A DNA stretch of 47,131 nucleotides from Bacteroidales bacterium (GCA_016290385.1 JAEETO010000007.1:1-47131), one strand, 5' to 3'. Counted from the stretch's first letter, positions 35,070 to 43,688 are shown. The notes: generated by a model from the sequence alone, not told the origin. Program-made: numbers and translations.

Positions 35070-35870
35070 TTACAGGATGTGCTCTTTGATCAGTGTGGCC
35101 GAAAGTTCGTTCAAGGCAGCCTCGGTGGGTTCGAGCACCACCGATTCCTTGTGCGCGAGCACCACGTTTTCAATCTTCTTCACCTTGGTCGGCGAGCCCT
35201 TCATGCCCAGCCGGTCCATGTCGGCGTCGATCATGTCTGCATTCATCATGCGGACCTCTTCCTTGGCCAGGCGCAGCATCCGGTGCACGTTCGGGAAACG
35301 GCAGTCAGTAGCGGCGGATGTGACAGTCACCAGCGCGGGCAGCTGCGCCTTGACGCATTCCGTACCGTGTTCGAGACGGCGGCGGATGGTGATGGATTTC
35401 TCATCGACGGCGAGCAGTTCCTCGGCATAGGTCACCTGAGGGATCTCCAGTTTTTCGGCCACCTGCGGACCCACCTGGGCGGTGTCGCCGTCGATGGCCT
35501 GACGGCCGCCGAAAATCAGGTCGACCTGTCCCAGCTGGCGGATGACCTGCGACAGGGCATACGAGGTAGCCAGCGTATCCGCGCCGGCAAAACGCATGTC
35601 GCTCAGCACCAGTCCGTCGTCGGCGCCGCGGTTGCGGGCGTCTCTGACGATCTCGGCGGCGCGGGGCGGGCCCATGGTCACCACGGTCACCGTGGCACCG
35701 GGCATCTGATCTTTGACGCGCAGCGCCATTTCCAGGGCTTTCAGGTCTTCGGGGTTGAAGACGGTCGGCAGGGCGGCCCGGTTCACGGTACCGTCCGGAT
35801 TCATGGCATCGGCTCCGACATTGTGCGTGTCGGGAACCTGCTTGGCCAATACTACGATTTTAAAAGACAT
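35070..35870 (-). CDS. etfB: electron transfer flavoprotein beta subunit
   Basis: 266 residues, EtfB/FixA family. VVLAKQVPDTHNVG is at the N-terminus, with VVTMGPPRAAEIVRDA, LIFGGRQAIDGDTAQVGPQV and the C-terminal MIDADMDRLGMKGSPTKV, all family hallmarks of the nucleotide-binding subunit. It is encoded 30 nt after fabG and 21 nt before etfA on the same transcript. Confidence 0.95.
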   Translation of the reverse strand: MSFKIVVLAKQVPDTHNVGADAMNPDGTVNRAALPTVFNPEDLKALEMALRVKDQMPGATVTVVTMGPPRAAEIVRDARNRGADDGLVLSDMRFAGADTLATSYALSQVIRQLGQVDLIFGGRQAIDGDTAQVGPQVAEKLEIPQVTYAEELLAVDEKSITIRRRLEHGTECVKAQLPALVTVTSAATDCRFPNVHRMLRLAKEEVRMMNADMIDADMDRLGMKGSPTKVKKIENVVLAHKESVVLEPTEAALNELSATLIKEHIL

Positions 35871-35900
35871 ATCTTGAAGTATCTGTTTTCAAAGGGTTGA

Positions 35901-36650
35901 TCAGTTGATGGCCAGGCCGCCGTCGCAGCTGATGACCTGTCCGGTCACGTAGCCGGCCAGCTCGCTGGCCAGGAAGAGCGACACGTGGGCCACATCGGTG
36001 TCGAGTCCGCCGCGATGGAGCGGAATCTGCTTCATCCATTCCTTGCGGACTTCTTCGGAAAGCTGGCGGGTCATCGGGGTCTCGATGAAACCGGGAGCCA
36101 CGGCATTGCAGCGGATGCCGCGCGAGCCGAGTTCCTTGGCGATGGAACGCGTGAAGCCGATGATGCCGGCCTTGGAGGCGGCATAGTTGCACTGGCCGGC
36201 GTTGCCGTTCAGTCCCACGATGGAACTGATGTTGATGATGGAGCCGGAACGCTGCCGCATCATCATCGGCGCGAAGGCCTTGGTATAGTTGAACACCGAG
36301 CGGAGGTTGACGGCCAGCACGGCATCCCAGTCCTCGACGCTCATGCGGAGGATGAGCTGGTCCTTGGTGATGCCGGCGTTGTTGACCAGCACGTCAAGGC
36401 GACCGTAGTTGTCAGCCACCCACTGGGCCACGTCCTGGGCCTGGGCGAAATCGGCGGCATTGGATGCCACGAAATCGGCCCGCACGCCCTTGGCGCGGAG
36501 TTCGGCCAGCAGCGACTCGCTGTTCTCGTTGGCCTGGAGGTCGGTGAAAATGATATCGGCACCCTCTTCTGCGAACAGGAGGGCATGGCTGCGCCCGATC
36601 CCGCGCGATGCGCCGGTGATGAGGGCGGTCTTGTTTTCGAGGAGTTTCAT
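35901..36650 (-). CDS. fabG: 3-oxoacyl-ACP reductase (FabG-type SDR)
   Basis: A 249-residue short-chain dehydrogenase. The cofactor loop is ITGASRGIGRS, with NNAGITKD, the catalytic Ser in NISSIVG, and the Tyr-Lys pair in CNYAASKAG. The C-terminus GYVTGQVISCDGG is typical of FabG. It reduces the beta-keto group with NADPH. Its start is 3 nt after the fabZ stop. Confidence 0.92.
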   Translation of the reverse strand: MKLLENKTALITGASRGIGRSHALLFAEEGADIIFTDLQANENSESLLAELRAKGVRADFVASNAADFAQAQDVAQWVADNYGRLDVLVNNAGITKDQLILRMSVEDWDAVLAVNLRSVFNYTKAFAPMMMRQRSGSIINISSIVGLNGNAGQCNYAASKAGIIGFTRSIAKELGSRGIRCNAVAPGFIETPMTRQLSEEVRKEWMKQIPLHRGGLDTDVAHVSLFLASELAGYVTGQVISCDGGLAIN

Positions 36651-36653
36651 AGT

Positions 36654-37070
36654 TTACTGTTTATCAACCAACATGAAGATCAGACTGCCCTTGACGCAAA
36701 GCTTGCCTTCGACGCGGGCTTCGGCATCGACGAAGAAGGTCAGGCCGCGGCGGCTGGCGATCTTGCTCGTCACGGTCACGGTGTCACCGGGGCGTACTTG
36801 GTTCTTGAAACGCACGTCGTTCATGCCGGCATAGAAGGTCAGACGGCCCGGGAGTTCGTCGAGCATCAGCGGAGCGGAGCACTGTCCCATGATCTCGCAC
36901 AGGATGACGCCGGGGACCACCGGATAGCCCGGGAAATGTCCCTGCACGAAGTATTCGTCACCACGCACGTGATAGTGTCCGATGGCGGTGTCGCCCTCCA
37001 TCGTCATGTCATCGACCAGGAGCATCGGCTCGCGATGGGGCAGGTAGTTCTTGATTTCTTCTCGTGTCAT
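36654..37070 (-). CDS. fabZ: 3-hydroxyacyl-ACP dehydratase (FabZ-type hotdog)
   Basis: A 138-residue hotdog-fold protein. YLPHREPMLLVDDM is the N-terminal FabZ motif. The active site has His in GHFPGYPVVPG and Glu in ILCEIMGQ. It dehydrates beta-hydroxyacyl-ACP to the trans-2-enoyl form. It is a free-standing domain (no LpxC fusion), placed between fabF and fabG, so it is probably dedicated to this cluster rather than the LpxC-fused FabZ known from some Bacteroidota. Confidence 0.9.
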   Translation of the reverse strand: MTREEIKNYLPHREPMLLVDDMTMEGDTAIGHYHVRGDEYFVQGHFPGYPVVPGVILCEIMGQCSAPLMLDELPGRLTFYAGMNDVRFKNQVRPGDTVTVTSKIASRRGLTFFVDAEARVEGKLCVKGSLIFMLVDKQ

Positions 37071-37089
37071 ATCGTTGATTTTTATTTAA

Positions 37090-38328
37090 TTATATTCTTC
37101 TCAAGGCCACGCAGGCGTTCTGGCCTCCGAAACCGAAGGAGTTGCTGATGGTCAGGTCGGCGGTGTAGTGGCGGGCCGTATGCGGCGTATAGTCAAGGTC
37201 GCAGTCCGGATCGGGCACGTCGAGATGGATGGTCGGGGCCACCTTGCCGGTCTGCAAGGTCTTGGCGCAGACAATCAGTTCGACGGCGCCGGTGGCACCG
37301 AGCATGTGGCCCATCATCGACTTGGTGCTGCTGATGACGGCTTTCCGTGCATCAGCTTCGCCCAGGGCCTGCTTGATGGCCAGGGTCTCGGCCTTGTCGT
37401 TGAGCGGCGTGCCGGTTCCGTGTGCGTTGATATACAATTTTTCACCCGCCTTGTAACCGGCCTCGTCGAGGGCCTGGCGGATGCATGCCGTAGCGCATTT
37501 TCCGTCGGAACGGGGCGCCGTATAGTGATAAGCGTCGCAGGTGTTGCCATAGCCGCAGACCTCCGCATAGATGTGCGCCCCGCGGCGGCGGGCCAGGTCG
37601 TAATCTTCAAGGATCATGATGCCGGCGCCTTCGCCGATCACGAAGCCCTTGCGGCGGGCGTCGAACGGCAGGGAAGCTGCCATCGGATCTTCGCTGGTGG
37701 TCAGGGCCTTGCTGTTGGAAAAACCGGCAATGGCCATCGGGCAGAGCGCCGCCTCGGCGCCGCCGGTGATCATGGCTTCGGCCCGTCCTTCGCGGATCAG
37801 GCGGTATGCTTCCCCCACGGAGTGGGTTCCGGTCGCACAGGCTGTCACCACCGGAAGGTTCGGACCTTCGGCGTGGAAGACGATGGCCGTGTTGCCCGAC
37901 GCGATATTGGCGATCATCTCAGGGATGAAAAGCGGCGAAACGCCGCGGGCACCCTCCGCGAGCATCGCGGCGTGCTCCCGGCAGAAAGTCTGGATGCCGC
38001 CGACCCCGGAACCGATGGCACAGCCGAAACGGGAAGGATCGATGTCCCTGCCCGCTTCCAGGCCGCTGTCGCGCATGGCCTGCGCCGTGGCGGCGATGGC
38101 ATAGAGCGCATAGCGGTCGTTGTGGCGGATCATGGCGCGGTCGATGCCGTAATCCTCCGGATGGAAATCCTTCACCTCGGCACCCACATGCACGGGCAGT
38201 TCCGTCGTGTCAATGGCTTTGATATAGTCAATGGCACAACTGCCTTTCAGCAGCTCCGCCCACATGGTATCGACGTTGTTGCCCAGGGGAGAGATGACGC
38301 CCAGGCCGGTGATGACGACGCGTTTCAT
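37090..38328 (-). CDS. fabF: beta-ketoacyl-ACP synthase II
   Basis: 412 residues with a thiolase fold and the KAS II catalytic triad: Cys in VTACATGTHSVGEA, His in INAHGTGTPLNDKAE and His in STKSMMGHMLGATGA. It elongates acyl-ACP with malonyl-ACP. Its start overlaps the fabH stop by 4 nt. The length and residues are normal, arguing for an active condensing enzyme rather than a chain-length-factor partner. Confidence 0.95.
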   Translation of the reverse strand: MKRVVITGLGVISPLGNNVDTMWAELLKGSCAIDYIKAIDTTELPVHVGAEVKDFHPEDYGIDRAMIRHNDRYALYAIAATAQAMRDSGLEAGRDIDPSRFGCAIGSGVGGIQTFCREHAAMLAEGARGVSPLFIPEMIANIASGNTAIVFHAEGPNLPVVTACATGTHSVGEAYRLIREGRAEAMITGGAEAALCPMAIAGFSNSKALTTSEDPMAASLPFDARRKGFVIGEGAGIMILEDYDLARRRGAHIYAEVCGYGNTCDAYHYTAPRSDGKCATACIRQALDEAGYKAGEKLYINAHGTGTPLNDKAETLAIKQALGEADARKAVISSTKSMMGHMLGATGAVELIVCAKTLQTGKVAPTIHLDVPDPDCDLDYTPHTARHYTADLTISNSFGFGGQNACVALRRI

Positions 38329-39308
38329 GCCTGTCCCTCCCCGTCGCTATATTTGATGGCAGACCAGTCGAGCAGCGCGGCAGCCGTCACGAAGCCACCG
38401 CCAAAGGTGCTGAGCATCAGCTTCATTCCGTCTTTCAGCCGGCCTTCGCGCGAAAGCTCGTCGATCAGGATGCCGACGCTGGCAGAAGAAGTGTTGCCAT
38501 ACTTCTGGATGTTCGTGGGGAATTTCTCTTCGGGCTGCTCCAGGTGCTGACGGATGCACGAGATGATGCGCAGGTTCGCCTGGTGCAGCAGATACAGGTC
38601 GATGTCGTCGCCTTTGAGACCGTTTCTCTCCAGCAGCGTGTCGACGTCCCGGATGCACGATTCGACGGCGATGCGGAACACCTCACGGCCTTCCATCACC
38701 AGCGGCATGGTCTTTTCCTCCACGCGGTCGAAGGGCGTCGGCTCGAGGGAACGCTTGTAGTACATGACATCGGTATGAGCCTCGCCCGTTACGCGGAAAT
38801 CGCGGAAACCCTCCCCTTCCGTAAGGACCATCGCCGCAGCGCCGTCGCCGAAGAGCACACAGGTCGAACGGTCGTGCCAGCTGGCGAAGCGGGACGGCTG
38901 TTCGGCCGCCACGAGCAGAATGTTATGGGCCTTGCCGGTCTTGATGAAAGCATCTGCGATGTCCAGGCAATAGACCAGGCCCGCGCAGGCGCCGTTCATG
39001 TCGAAGGTCGGGCACTGCATGCCCAGCTTGCCAATCAGGATGCTGCCCAGCGAGGGGGACACGTAGCTGTTGGCCACGTTCGAGCAGATGAGGTAATCGA
39101 TATCTTCGGGGTGAAGGCCCGACGATGCGAGGGCCTTCAGGGAGGCTTTCAGTGCCAGGTCGCGCAGGGTCTCATGGCTGAGGAGGCGGCGCGTGCGGAT
39201 GCCGGTACGGGTGGTGATCCATTCGTCACTGGTTTCAAGGAAACCGGCCAGCATCGCATTGGTAACTTCTTTTTCAGGCAGGGCACTGCCTGTTCCTATG
39301 ATTTTCAT
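38325..39308 (-). CDS. fabH: beta-ketoacyl-ACP synthase III
   Basis: About 327 residues from the ATG at 39308 (MKIIGTGSALPEKEV); an upstream in-frame start would add a stretch overlapping the divergent regulator's promoter and lacks similarity. The active-site Cys lies in MNGACAGLVYCLD, followed by His in LLHQANLRII and Asn in YGNTSSASVG, the KAS III triad. It starts chains by condensing an acyl-CoA with malonyl-ACP. It is the first gene of the seven-gene fab-etf-acd unit. Confidence 0.94.
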   Translation of the reverse strand: MKIIGTGSALPEKEVTNAMLAGFLETSDEWITTRTGIRTRRLLSHETLRDLALKASLKALASSGLHPEDIDYLICSNVANSYVSPSLGSILIGKLGMQCPTFDMNGACAGLVYCLDIADAFIKTGKAHNILLVAAEQPSRFASWHDRSTCVLFGDGAAAMVLTEGEGFRDFRVTGEAHTDVMYYKRSLEPTPFDRVEEKTMPLVMEGREVFRIAVESCIRDVDTLLERNGLKGDDIDLYLLHQANLRIISCIRQHLEQPEEKFPTNIQKYGNTSSASVGILIDELSREGRLKDGMKLMLSTFGGGFVTAAALLDWSAIKYSDGEGQA

Positions 39309-39319
39309 ATTAAATTTTA

Positions 39320-39327
39320 TACTTTTG
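39320..39327 (+). promoter_or_regulatory. -7 box for the LytTR regulator
   Basis: TACTTTTG is a perfect TAnnTTTG match in the 50-bp divergent gap between fabH and the regulator. It lies 32 nt before the preferred TTG start at 39359 and only 4 nt before the alternative TTG at 39332. Confidence 0.55.
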
Positions 39328-39358
39328 CATTTTGCACACTTGCTCAAAACGAAACGAC

Positions 39359-40201
39359 TTGGAAGCACCTAAATATTTACTTCACAGAACCTTCCTTTTG
39401 GAATCCATCGCCTTTGTGGTGGCGTTTTCCCTGGTTTTCCTGCTCACCTATCATCCTTTCTCCCAAACCGTATGGATCGGACTCAACCCAGATGTGCTGC
39501 TGCCCACGCTTCTTTTCTACCTCTCCAGTATCGGTATCCTGCTGGTCAGCAAGTTCAGCCTGATGTACTACCAGCTGGCCCACACGGTGTCGGTACGCAA
39601 GTACCTGTTCTGGGTGCTGGGGGAGTTCATCGCGATCGCCGTGGTCTATCTGCTTTTTACGCGCCACTGGTTCCATACGGACATCCCGATCACGCTGCGC
39701 CTGGTAGCCTACACATCCCTTTGCGTGGGACTGATCCTGGCCATTCCCTATATCATCTTCACGTTGCTGGCGGCCAACAAGGCCAAATCTGAAGACATCG
39801 AGGCGCTGGAACTCAAGCTGAAAGAGGAAACACCCGCGCAAACCTCTTCGGTAATCCACTTCTACGACTACACCGGAGCGCTGAAGATTTCGATTCCGTC
39901 CGAGCGTATCTATTACATCGGATCCCAGGACAATTATGTGGAGATCCGTTACGAACTGGATGGCAAGCTGCTCAATTATCTGATGCGCTGCCGTACCACC
40001 CGTCTCGAGAAACAATTGGAAGGAACCTCGCTCATCCGCTGTCACCGCTCATTCATCGTCAATATCGACAACGTAACGCAGCTCAGGCGGGAAAATGCAC
40101 ACGTGTTTCTGGAGCTTTCCCATCCGGAAGCCAGAAAGATTCCGGTTTCCAAGAGTTACTACGAGGCGATCCAGGAAAGATTGGACCGGACCGCCTCATA
40201 G
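39359..40201 (+). CDS. membrane-anchored LytTR-type transcription regulator
   Basis: About 280 residues. Four hydrophobic segments occupy the first ~140 residues (for example AFVVAFSLVFLLTY and LVAYTSLCVGLILAIPYIIF). A charged linker follows, then a C-terminal LytTR DNA-binding domain (about 180-278) with YYIGSQDNYVEIRY, LIRCHRSFIVNIDNV and KIPVSKSYYEAI. There is no response-regulator receiver domain, so it is a one-component sensor in the membrane. No ATG fits; TTG at 39359 (MEAPKYLL) is preferred over TTG at 39332, which is within the promoter. It is flanked by fabH and acpP, suggesting control of acyl-chain genes, or of the repeat-bearing promoter at 40534-40607. Confidence 0.82.
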   Translation: MEAPKYLLHRTFLLESIAFVVAFSLVFLLTYHPFSQTVWIGLNPDVLLPTLLFYLSSIGILLVSKFSLMYYQLAHTVSVRKYLFWVLGEFIAIAVVYLLFTRHWFHTDIPITLRLVAYTSLCVGLILAIPYIIFTLLAANKAKSEDIEALELKLKEETPAQTSSVIHFYDYTGALKISIPSERIYYIGSQDNYVEIRYELDGKLLNYLMRCRTTRLEKQLEGTSLIRCHRSFIVNIDNVTQLRRENAHVFLELSHPEARKIPVSKSYYEAIQERLDRTAS

Positions 40202-40213
40202 CGATACCTCTTA

Positions 40214-40456
40214 TTAGTTGGCGCGTGCAGCGATGTACTCAATGGCGTCGTTCACCGTCTTGATGCCCATTGCATCTTCGTCGGAGATCTTCAGGCCGAA
40301 CTCCTTCTCGAAGTCCATGATCAGCTCGACCGTGTCGAGGGAATCAGCACCCAGGTCCGTCGTGAAGCTGGCGGAGGGGACGACCTCTTCCTGAGGGCAA
40401 CCGAGTTTGTTGGAGATGATGTTGACAACTTTCTCTTCAATCGTAGCTTTTTCCAT
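40214..40456 (-). CDS. acpP: acyl carrier protein
   Basis: 80 residues from the ATG at 40456 ([11 protein letters not shown]). The phosphopantetheine serine is in [13 protein letters not shown]. Acidic helices II and III ([13 protein letters not shown]) are typical of fatty acid ACPs. It has its own promoter and is separated from fabH by the LytTR gene on the other strand. It is the natural carrier for the fabH-fabF-fabZ-fabG enzymes; whether it is the housekeeping ACP or a dedicated one cannot be decided here. Confidence 0.95.
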   Translation of the reverse strand: MEKATIEEKVVNIISNKLGCPQEEVVPSASFTTDLGADSLDTVELIMDFEKEFGLKISDEDAMGIKTVNDAIEYIAARAN

Positions 40457-40485
40457 TTTTTCAGATTTTAAGTAATTATCGGCGG

Positions 40486-40493
40486 CAAAGGTA
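40486..40493 (-). promoter_or_regulatory. -7 box for acpP
   Basis: Minus-strand TACCTTTG, perfect TAnnTTTG, 29 nt before the ATG at 40456. Confidence 0.6.
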
Positions 40494-40533
40494 ACCATCC
40501 CCGCTTTTGTTTGTATGCCCCTTCGCGGGGATT

Positions 40534-40594
40534 GTGGCGAAAGGACGGGTTTTAGGGGCGAATGACAGGGTTTTGTGGCGAATGAAGCGTTTTT
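40534..40594 (+). repeat. three tandem ~20-bp repeats upstream of the NlpC/P60 promoter
   Basis: Imperfect copies at 40534-40554, 40555-40574 and 40575-40594 share GkGGCGAA at the start and a run of T at the end (GGGTTTT, GGGTTTT, CGTTTTT), period 21 then 20 bp. That is two helical turns. The array ends 5 bp before the -7 box. LytTR regulators bind direct repeats with about this period, and a LytTR gene lies 350 bp away. Confidence 0.65.
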
Positions 40595-40599
40595 TTTCT

Positions 40600-40607
40600 T
40601 ACATTTG
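40600..40607 (+). promoter_or_regulatory. -7 box for the NlpC/P60 lipoprotein
   Basis: TACATTTG, perfect TAnnTTTG, 35 nt before the ATG at 40643. A good -33 TTTG at the usual distance is lacking, as expected if an activator binds the repeats just upstream. Confidence 0.6.
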
Positions 40608-40642
40608 TTGACTGTAGGAACGGCTTTTTGAACGTTGCAACC

Positions 40643-41677
40643 ATGAAAAAATCACTCTTCCTCCTGCTCTGCGCCGCACTCATCCTGGGCTGCGCAGCCC
40701 CCGAAAAGAAAACACAGGAACCCGCCCCGCAACCCGAAAGGGAAGACGAAAACGGCCTGGCCTTCGCCGCCCTTTCCGTCATCAACATGCGCGAAGATCC
40801 CAACTATGCCGCCGAACTCGGCACCCAGGCATTGATGGGCACGCCCGTCAAAGTACACTATCACGACAACGGCTACTGGGTGAACATCGAGACCCCGGAC
40901 GGCTACAAGGCCTGGGTCAACGAGATGGCCATCGTGCCCGTCGACCAGGCGCGCCTCGACGCATGGAAAGCGTCGAAACGCATGGTCGTCACCAATTACT
41001 ATACATTCTTCCTGGATGCACCCCGGCCCGATGCCCATCACGTAAGCGACGGCGTATGGGGCGACATCGTGGAATATGTCGGCGCGACGGGCAAATATAC
41101 GGAAGTGGCGCTCCCCGACGGAAAGCACGCCTTCGTCCCGACCGCCGACGTGACGGAGCTCCGCTCCTGGGTAGACAGCCGCAAGGCCGTCATCCCGGCT
41201 GATGCGCCGCAAAGCGATGTGGAGAAAGCGCGCCAGCTGATCCTCGAGACCGCCAGGACCTTTGTCGGCGTGCCCTACCTCTGGGCCGGCACCTCCATCA
41301 AGGGCGTAGACTGCAGCGGCTTCGCCAAGACCGTCTATTTCCTCAACGGCTACATGCTCCTGCGCAACGCCTCCCAGCAGTTCAAGACCGGCGAGCCGGT
41401 CGATGTGTCGGAAGGCCTCGGCAACCTGCAGCCGGCCGACCTGGTGTTCTTCGGCACCGAAGCCACCGACGAGAAGCCGGTCCGCATCACGCACGTGGCC
41501 ATCTACATGGGCGACGGCAAGATCATCCACTCGTCGCAGGTCGTCCGCATCAACAGCCTGGTCGAAGGCGAACCCGACTACTACAGCCGCAAACCCATCC
41601 GCGCCTGCCGCATCCTCGGCAACCAGGACTGCGACAAGGGCGTGGTATCCATCGCAAATAGCAATATATACTTTTAA
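40643..41677 (+). CDS. SH3-domain NlpC/P60 endopeptidase lipoprotein
   Basis: 344 residues. The signal peptide ends at the lipobox ILGC (Cys about 18). Two bacterial SH3-like domains (about 40-190; [20 protein letters not shown]) target cell-wall peptides. The NlpC/P60 domain (about 195-335) has the catalytic Cys in [11 protein letters not shown] and His in [11 protein letters not shown]. It resembles the Bacteroidota gamma-D-glutamyl-L-diamino acid endopeptidases (YkfC/dipeptidyl-peptidase VI type) that release L-Ala-D-Glu from muropeptides. The next gene, 4 nt away, is the dipeptide epimerase that would use this product. The start is the ATG at 40643; a TTG at 40628 in the same frame precedes the signal peptide. 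Confidence 0.92.
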   Translation: MKKSLFLLLCAALILGCAAPEKKTQEPAPQPEREDENGLAFAALSVINMREDPNYAAELGTQALMGTPVKVHYHDNGYWVNIETPDGYKAWVNEMAIVPVDQARLDAWKASKRMVVTNYYTFFLDAPRPDAHHVSDGVWGDIVEYVGATGKYTEVALPDGKHAFVPTADVTELRSWVDSRKAVIPADAPQSDVEKARQLILETARTFVGVPYLWAGTSIKGVDCSGFAKTVYFLNGYMLLRNASQQFKTGEPVDVSEGLGNLQPADLVFFGTEATDEKPVRITHVAIYMGDGKIIHSSQVVRINSLVEGEPDYYSRKPIRACRILGNQDCDKGVVSIANSNIYF

Positions 41678-41681
41678 TCAT

Positions 41682-42854
41682 ATGAGCGATCGCAGAACAT
41701 TCCTCAAGACGGCGGGCCTGATGACGGCCGGCGCCGCACTCTTCAACCCTGCCAGCCTGTTTGCAAAAGCCGATGCCGCCAAAAAGAAATCGGGCAGCAA
41801 GAAACTCGAACTCGCCTGGGAAGACTTCCAGGGCATCATGAAGTTTACCTTCACCATCTCGGGCAGCTCCCGCACCACCACGCCCATCGTCATCACCCGT
41901 CTCAGCTGGGACGGCTACGTGGGCTACGGCGAGGCCGCCATGCCGCCGTACCTGGGCGAAACGCAGGCCTCCTGCCATGAATTCTACAAGAAGGTCATCG
42001 ACAACGTGCTGCCGAAATTCGACAACCCGTTCCGCGTCGAAGACATCATGGCCGCCGTCGACAAGCTTACGACCAACAACACGGCCGCCAAGGCTTCCAT
42101 CGACATCGCCCTGCACGACCTGGTGGGCAACATCTTCGGCCAGCCCTGGTGGAAGATCTGGGGCTTCAACCCGGACGATGCGCCGTACACCTGCTACACC
42201 ATCGGCTACGATGCCAGCGACGAGATGGTCAACACCAAGATCGACGAAGCCAACTGGAACAAGATCATCAAGGTGAAGCTCGGCATGAGCGAGGCCGAAG
42301 ACAAGCGCATGATCAACCTGATCCGCGCCCGCGACAACCGCCCCATCGTGATCGACGCCAACCAGGGCTGGAAAGACAAATACTACGCCCTCGACATGAT
42401 TCACTGGCTCGCCGAACGCGGCGTGGAGATGATCGAGCAGCCTATGAGCAAGCTCATGCTCGACGAGACCGCCTGGATCACCGAGCGCAGCCCGCTGCCC
42501 GTCATGGCCGACGAATCCTGCCAGCGCATCTATGACATCCCGAAGCTCAAGGGCGCCTTCCACGGCATCAACATCAAGCTGATGAAGTGCACCGGCCTCT
42601 GGGAGGCCCGCCAGATGGTCACCATGGCCGAGCAGAACCACATGAAGCTCATGGTCGGTTGCATGACCGAGACCTCCGTCGCCATCTCGGCCGCCGCCCA
42701 GATTTCCCCGAAGGTCATCTGGGCCGACCTCGACGGCAACTATCTCCTCGGCAACGACTGCTTCGACGGCATGAAACTCGTCGACGGCAAGATCACCCTC
42801 GCCGACAAGCCTGGCCTCGGCCTCACCAAGAAACCCGGCATCATCAGCATCTAG
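41682..42854 (+). CDS. dipeptide epimerase (L-Ala-D/L-Glu epimerase type), exported
   Basis: 390 residues from the ATG at 41682. The N-terminus MSDRRTFLKTAGLMTAG is a twin-arginine-like signal. The enolase-superfamily barrel shows IIKVKLG (KxK catalytic lysine), IVIDANQGW (metal Asp), IEQPM (metal Glu), MADESC (metal Asp) and NIKLMKCTG (second catalytic lysine). It epimerises L-Ala-D-Glu to L-Ala-L-Glu, making muropeptide dipeptides usable as food. It is homologous to the structurally studied Bacteroides thetaiotaomicron enzyme that also neighbours an NlpC/P60 gene. An export signal would place the reaction in the periplasm. It ends tail to tail with the phosphoesterase gene, sharing CTAG. 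Confidence 0.92.
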   Translation: MSDRRTFLKTAGLMTAGAALFNPASLFAKADAAKKKSGSKKLELAWEDFQGIMKFTFTISGSSRTTTPIVITRLSWDGYVGYGEAAMPPYLGETQASCHEFYKKVIDNVLPKFDNPFRVEDIMAAVDKLTTNNTAAKASIDIALHDLVGNIFGQPWWKIWGFNPDDAPYTCYTIGYDASDEMVNTKIDEANWNKIIKVKLGMSEAEDKRMINLIRARDNRPIVIDANQGWKDKYYALDMIHWLAERGVEMIEQPMSKLMLDETAWITERSPLPVMADESCQRIYDIPKLKGAFHGINIKLMKCTGLWEARQMVTMAEQNHMKLMVGCMTETSVAISAAAQISPKVIWADLDGNYLLGNDCFDGMKLVDGKITLADKPGLGLTKKPGIISI

Positions 42855-43660
42855 GAAGGGACGAAAGTCACTTCCAGACCGTCACGGTTTGCGCGGATCA
42901 GATAAATACCCGTGCGGCCGTGCTTCAGGACGTTGCCGGAGGGATTGCCGGTATAGAGATCGATGCCGTCGACCGTCGTGTGATAGTCGCAGTGCGTGTG
43001 CCCCGCGAATACGGCTTCAACACCATACTCCTTGAGCAGCCCCAGATATCGGCTGCGTTTCTCCATGCTGAAATTGAAATAGTCTTCCGGCTCGTCGAGC
43101 GACTCCCGGACGATTGGACAATGCACGAACAGGAAGATGTGCCGCACGCCCCGCGCGTTACGTGCTGCAGCCAGCTCTTGCAAGAGCCAGTCCCACTGCG
43201 CGTCCTCGGCTTCCTCATCTCCTTCCTTGATGCAGTTCGTATCGATGCCGATGAAAACGCAGTCGCGCACACGACGGGAGAAATGCTCGTAGCCGCGCAG
43301 CCTCAGGTAGTTCTCCCGCCGTTCCGGCGAATATCCCAGCATGTCGTGGTTGCCAGGAACCAGCAGCACAGGCATCTCCAGAGTCGCCAGGTTCCGCGCG
43401 AAGATAGCATACTGCAGCGAATCGTCCGGATTGTCGATAAGGTCGCCCGTGATGATAACGACGTCGGGCTTCAGCATGTTGGCCGCCGCCATGGCTTTCT
43501 GCATCAGCGTGTCCGACTGGCTGAAAGGGGGTGTTTTGTCGCGAAACCCGACCTGCGGATCGGTCATATGGACGAACGTAACCGGCTGCGAGCAGGCAGC
43601 GGCTAAAATCGCCAAAAGAAAAACTCCGGCAACGGAATACCGCAGAGAAAAAAGCCTCAT
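42851..43660 (-). CDS. calcineurin-like metallophosphoesterase lipoprotein
   Basis: 269 residues. The signal peptide ends in LAAAC (Cys about 23), giving a periplasm- or surface-facing lipoprotein. All metallophosphoesterase blocks are present: HMTDPQVG (DxH variant with Asp-Pro-Gln), GDLIDN, GNHD, FVHCP and AGHTHCD. In the first block the canonical DxH His is replaced by Gln (DPQ), as seen in some Icc/CpdA-like and purple acid phosphatase-like proteins. The substrate is unknown. Promoter TATCTTTG (43681-43688) lies 20 nt upstream. Confidence 0.9.
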   Translation of the reverse strand: MRLFSLRYSVAGVFLLAILAAACSQPVTFVHMTDPQVGFRDKTPPFSQSDTLMQKAMAAANMLKPDVVIITGDLIDNPDDSLQYAIFARNLATLEMPVLLVPGNHDMLGYSPERRENYLRLRGYEHFSRRVRDCVFIGIDTNCIKEGDEEAEDAQWDWLLQELAAARNARGVRHIFLFVHCPIVRESLDEPEDYFNFSMEKRSRYLGLLKEYGVEAVFAGHTHCDYHTTVDGIDLYTGNPSGNVLKHGRTGIYLIRANRDGLEVTFVPS

Positions 43661-43680
43661 GATGCAGAAATTTGAACATA

Positions 43681-43688
43681 CAAAGATA
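43681..43688 (-). promoter_or_regulatory. -7 box for the phosphoesterase
   Basis: Minus-strand TATCTTTG, 20 nt before the ATG at 43660. Its -33 region falls inside the tRNA-Pro terminator hairpin. Confidence 0.6.

Noticed and set aside
41403..41681. N-terminal extension of the epimerase inside the NlpC/P60 gene
   Set aside because: Ser/Thr/Ala-rich out-of-frame translation of the upstream gene; the signal peptide and enolase fold start at 41682.
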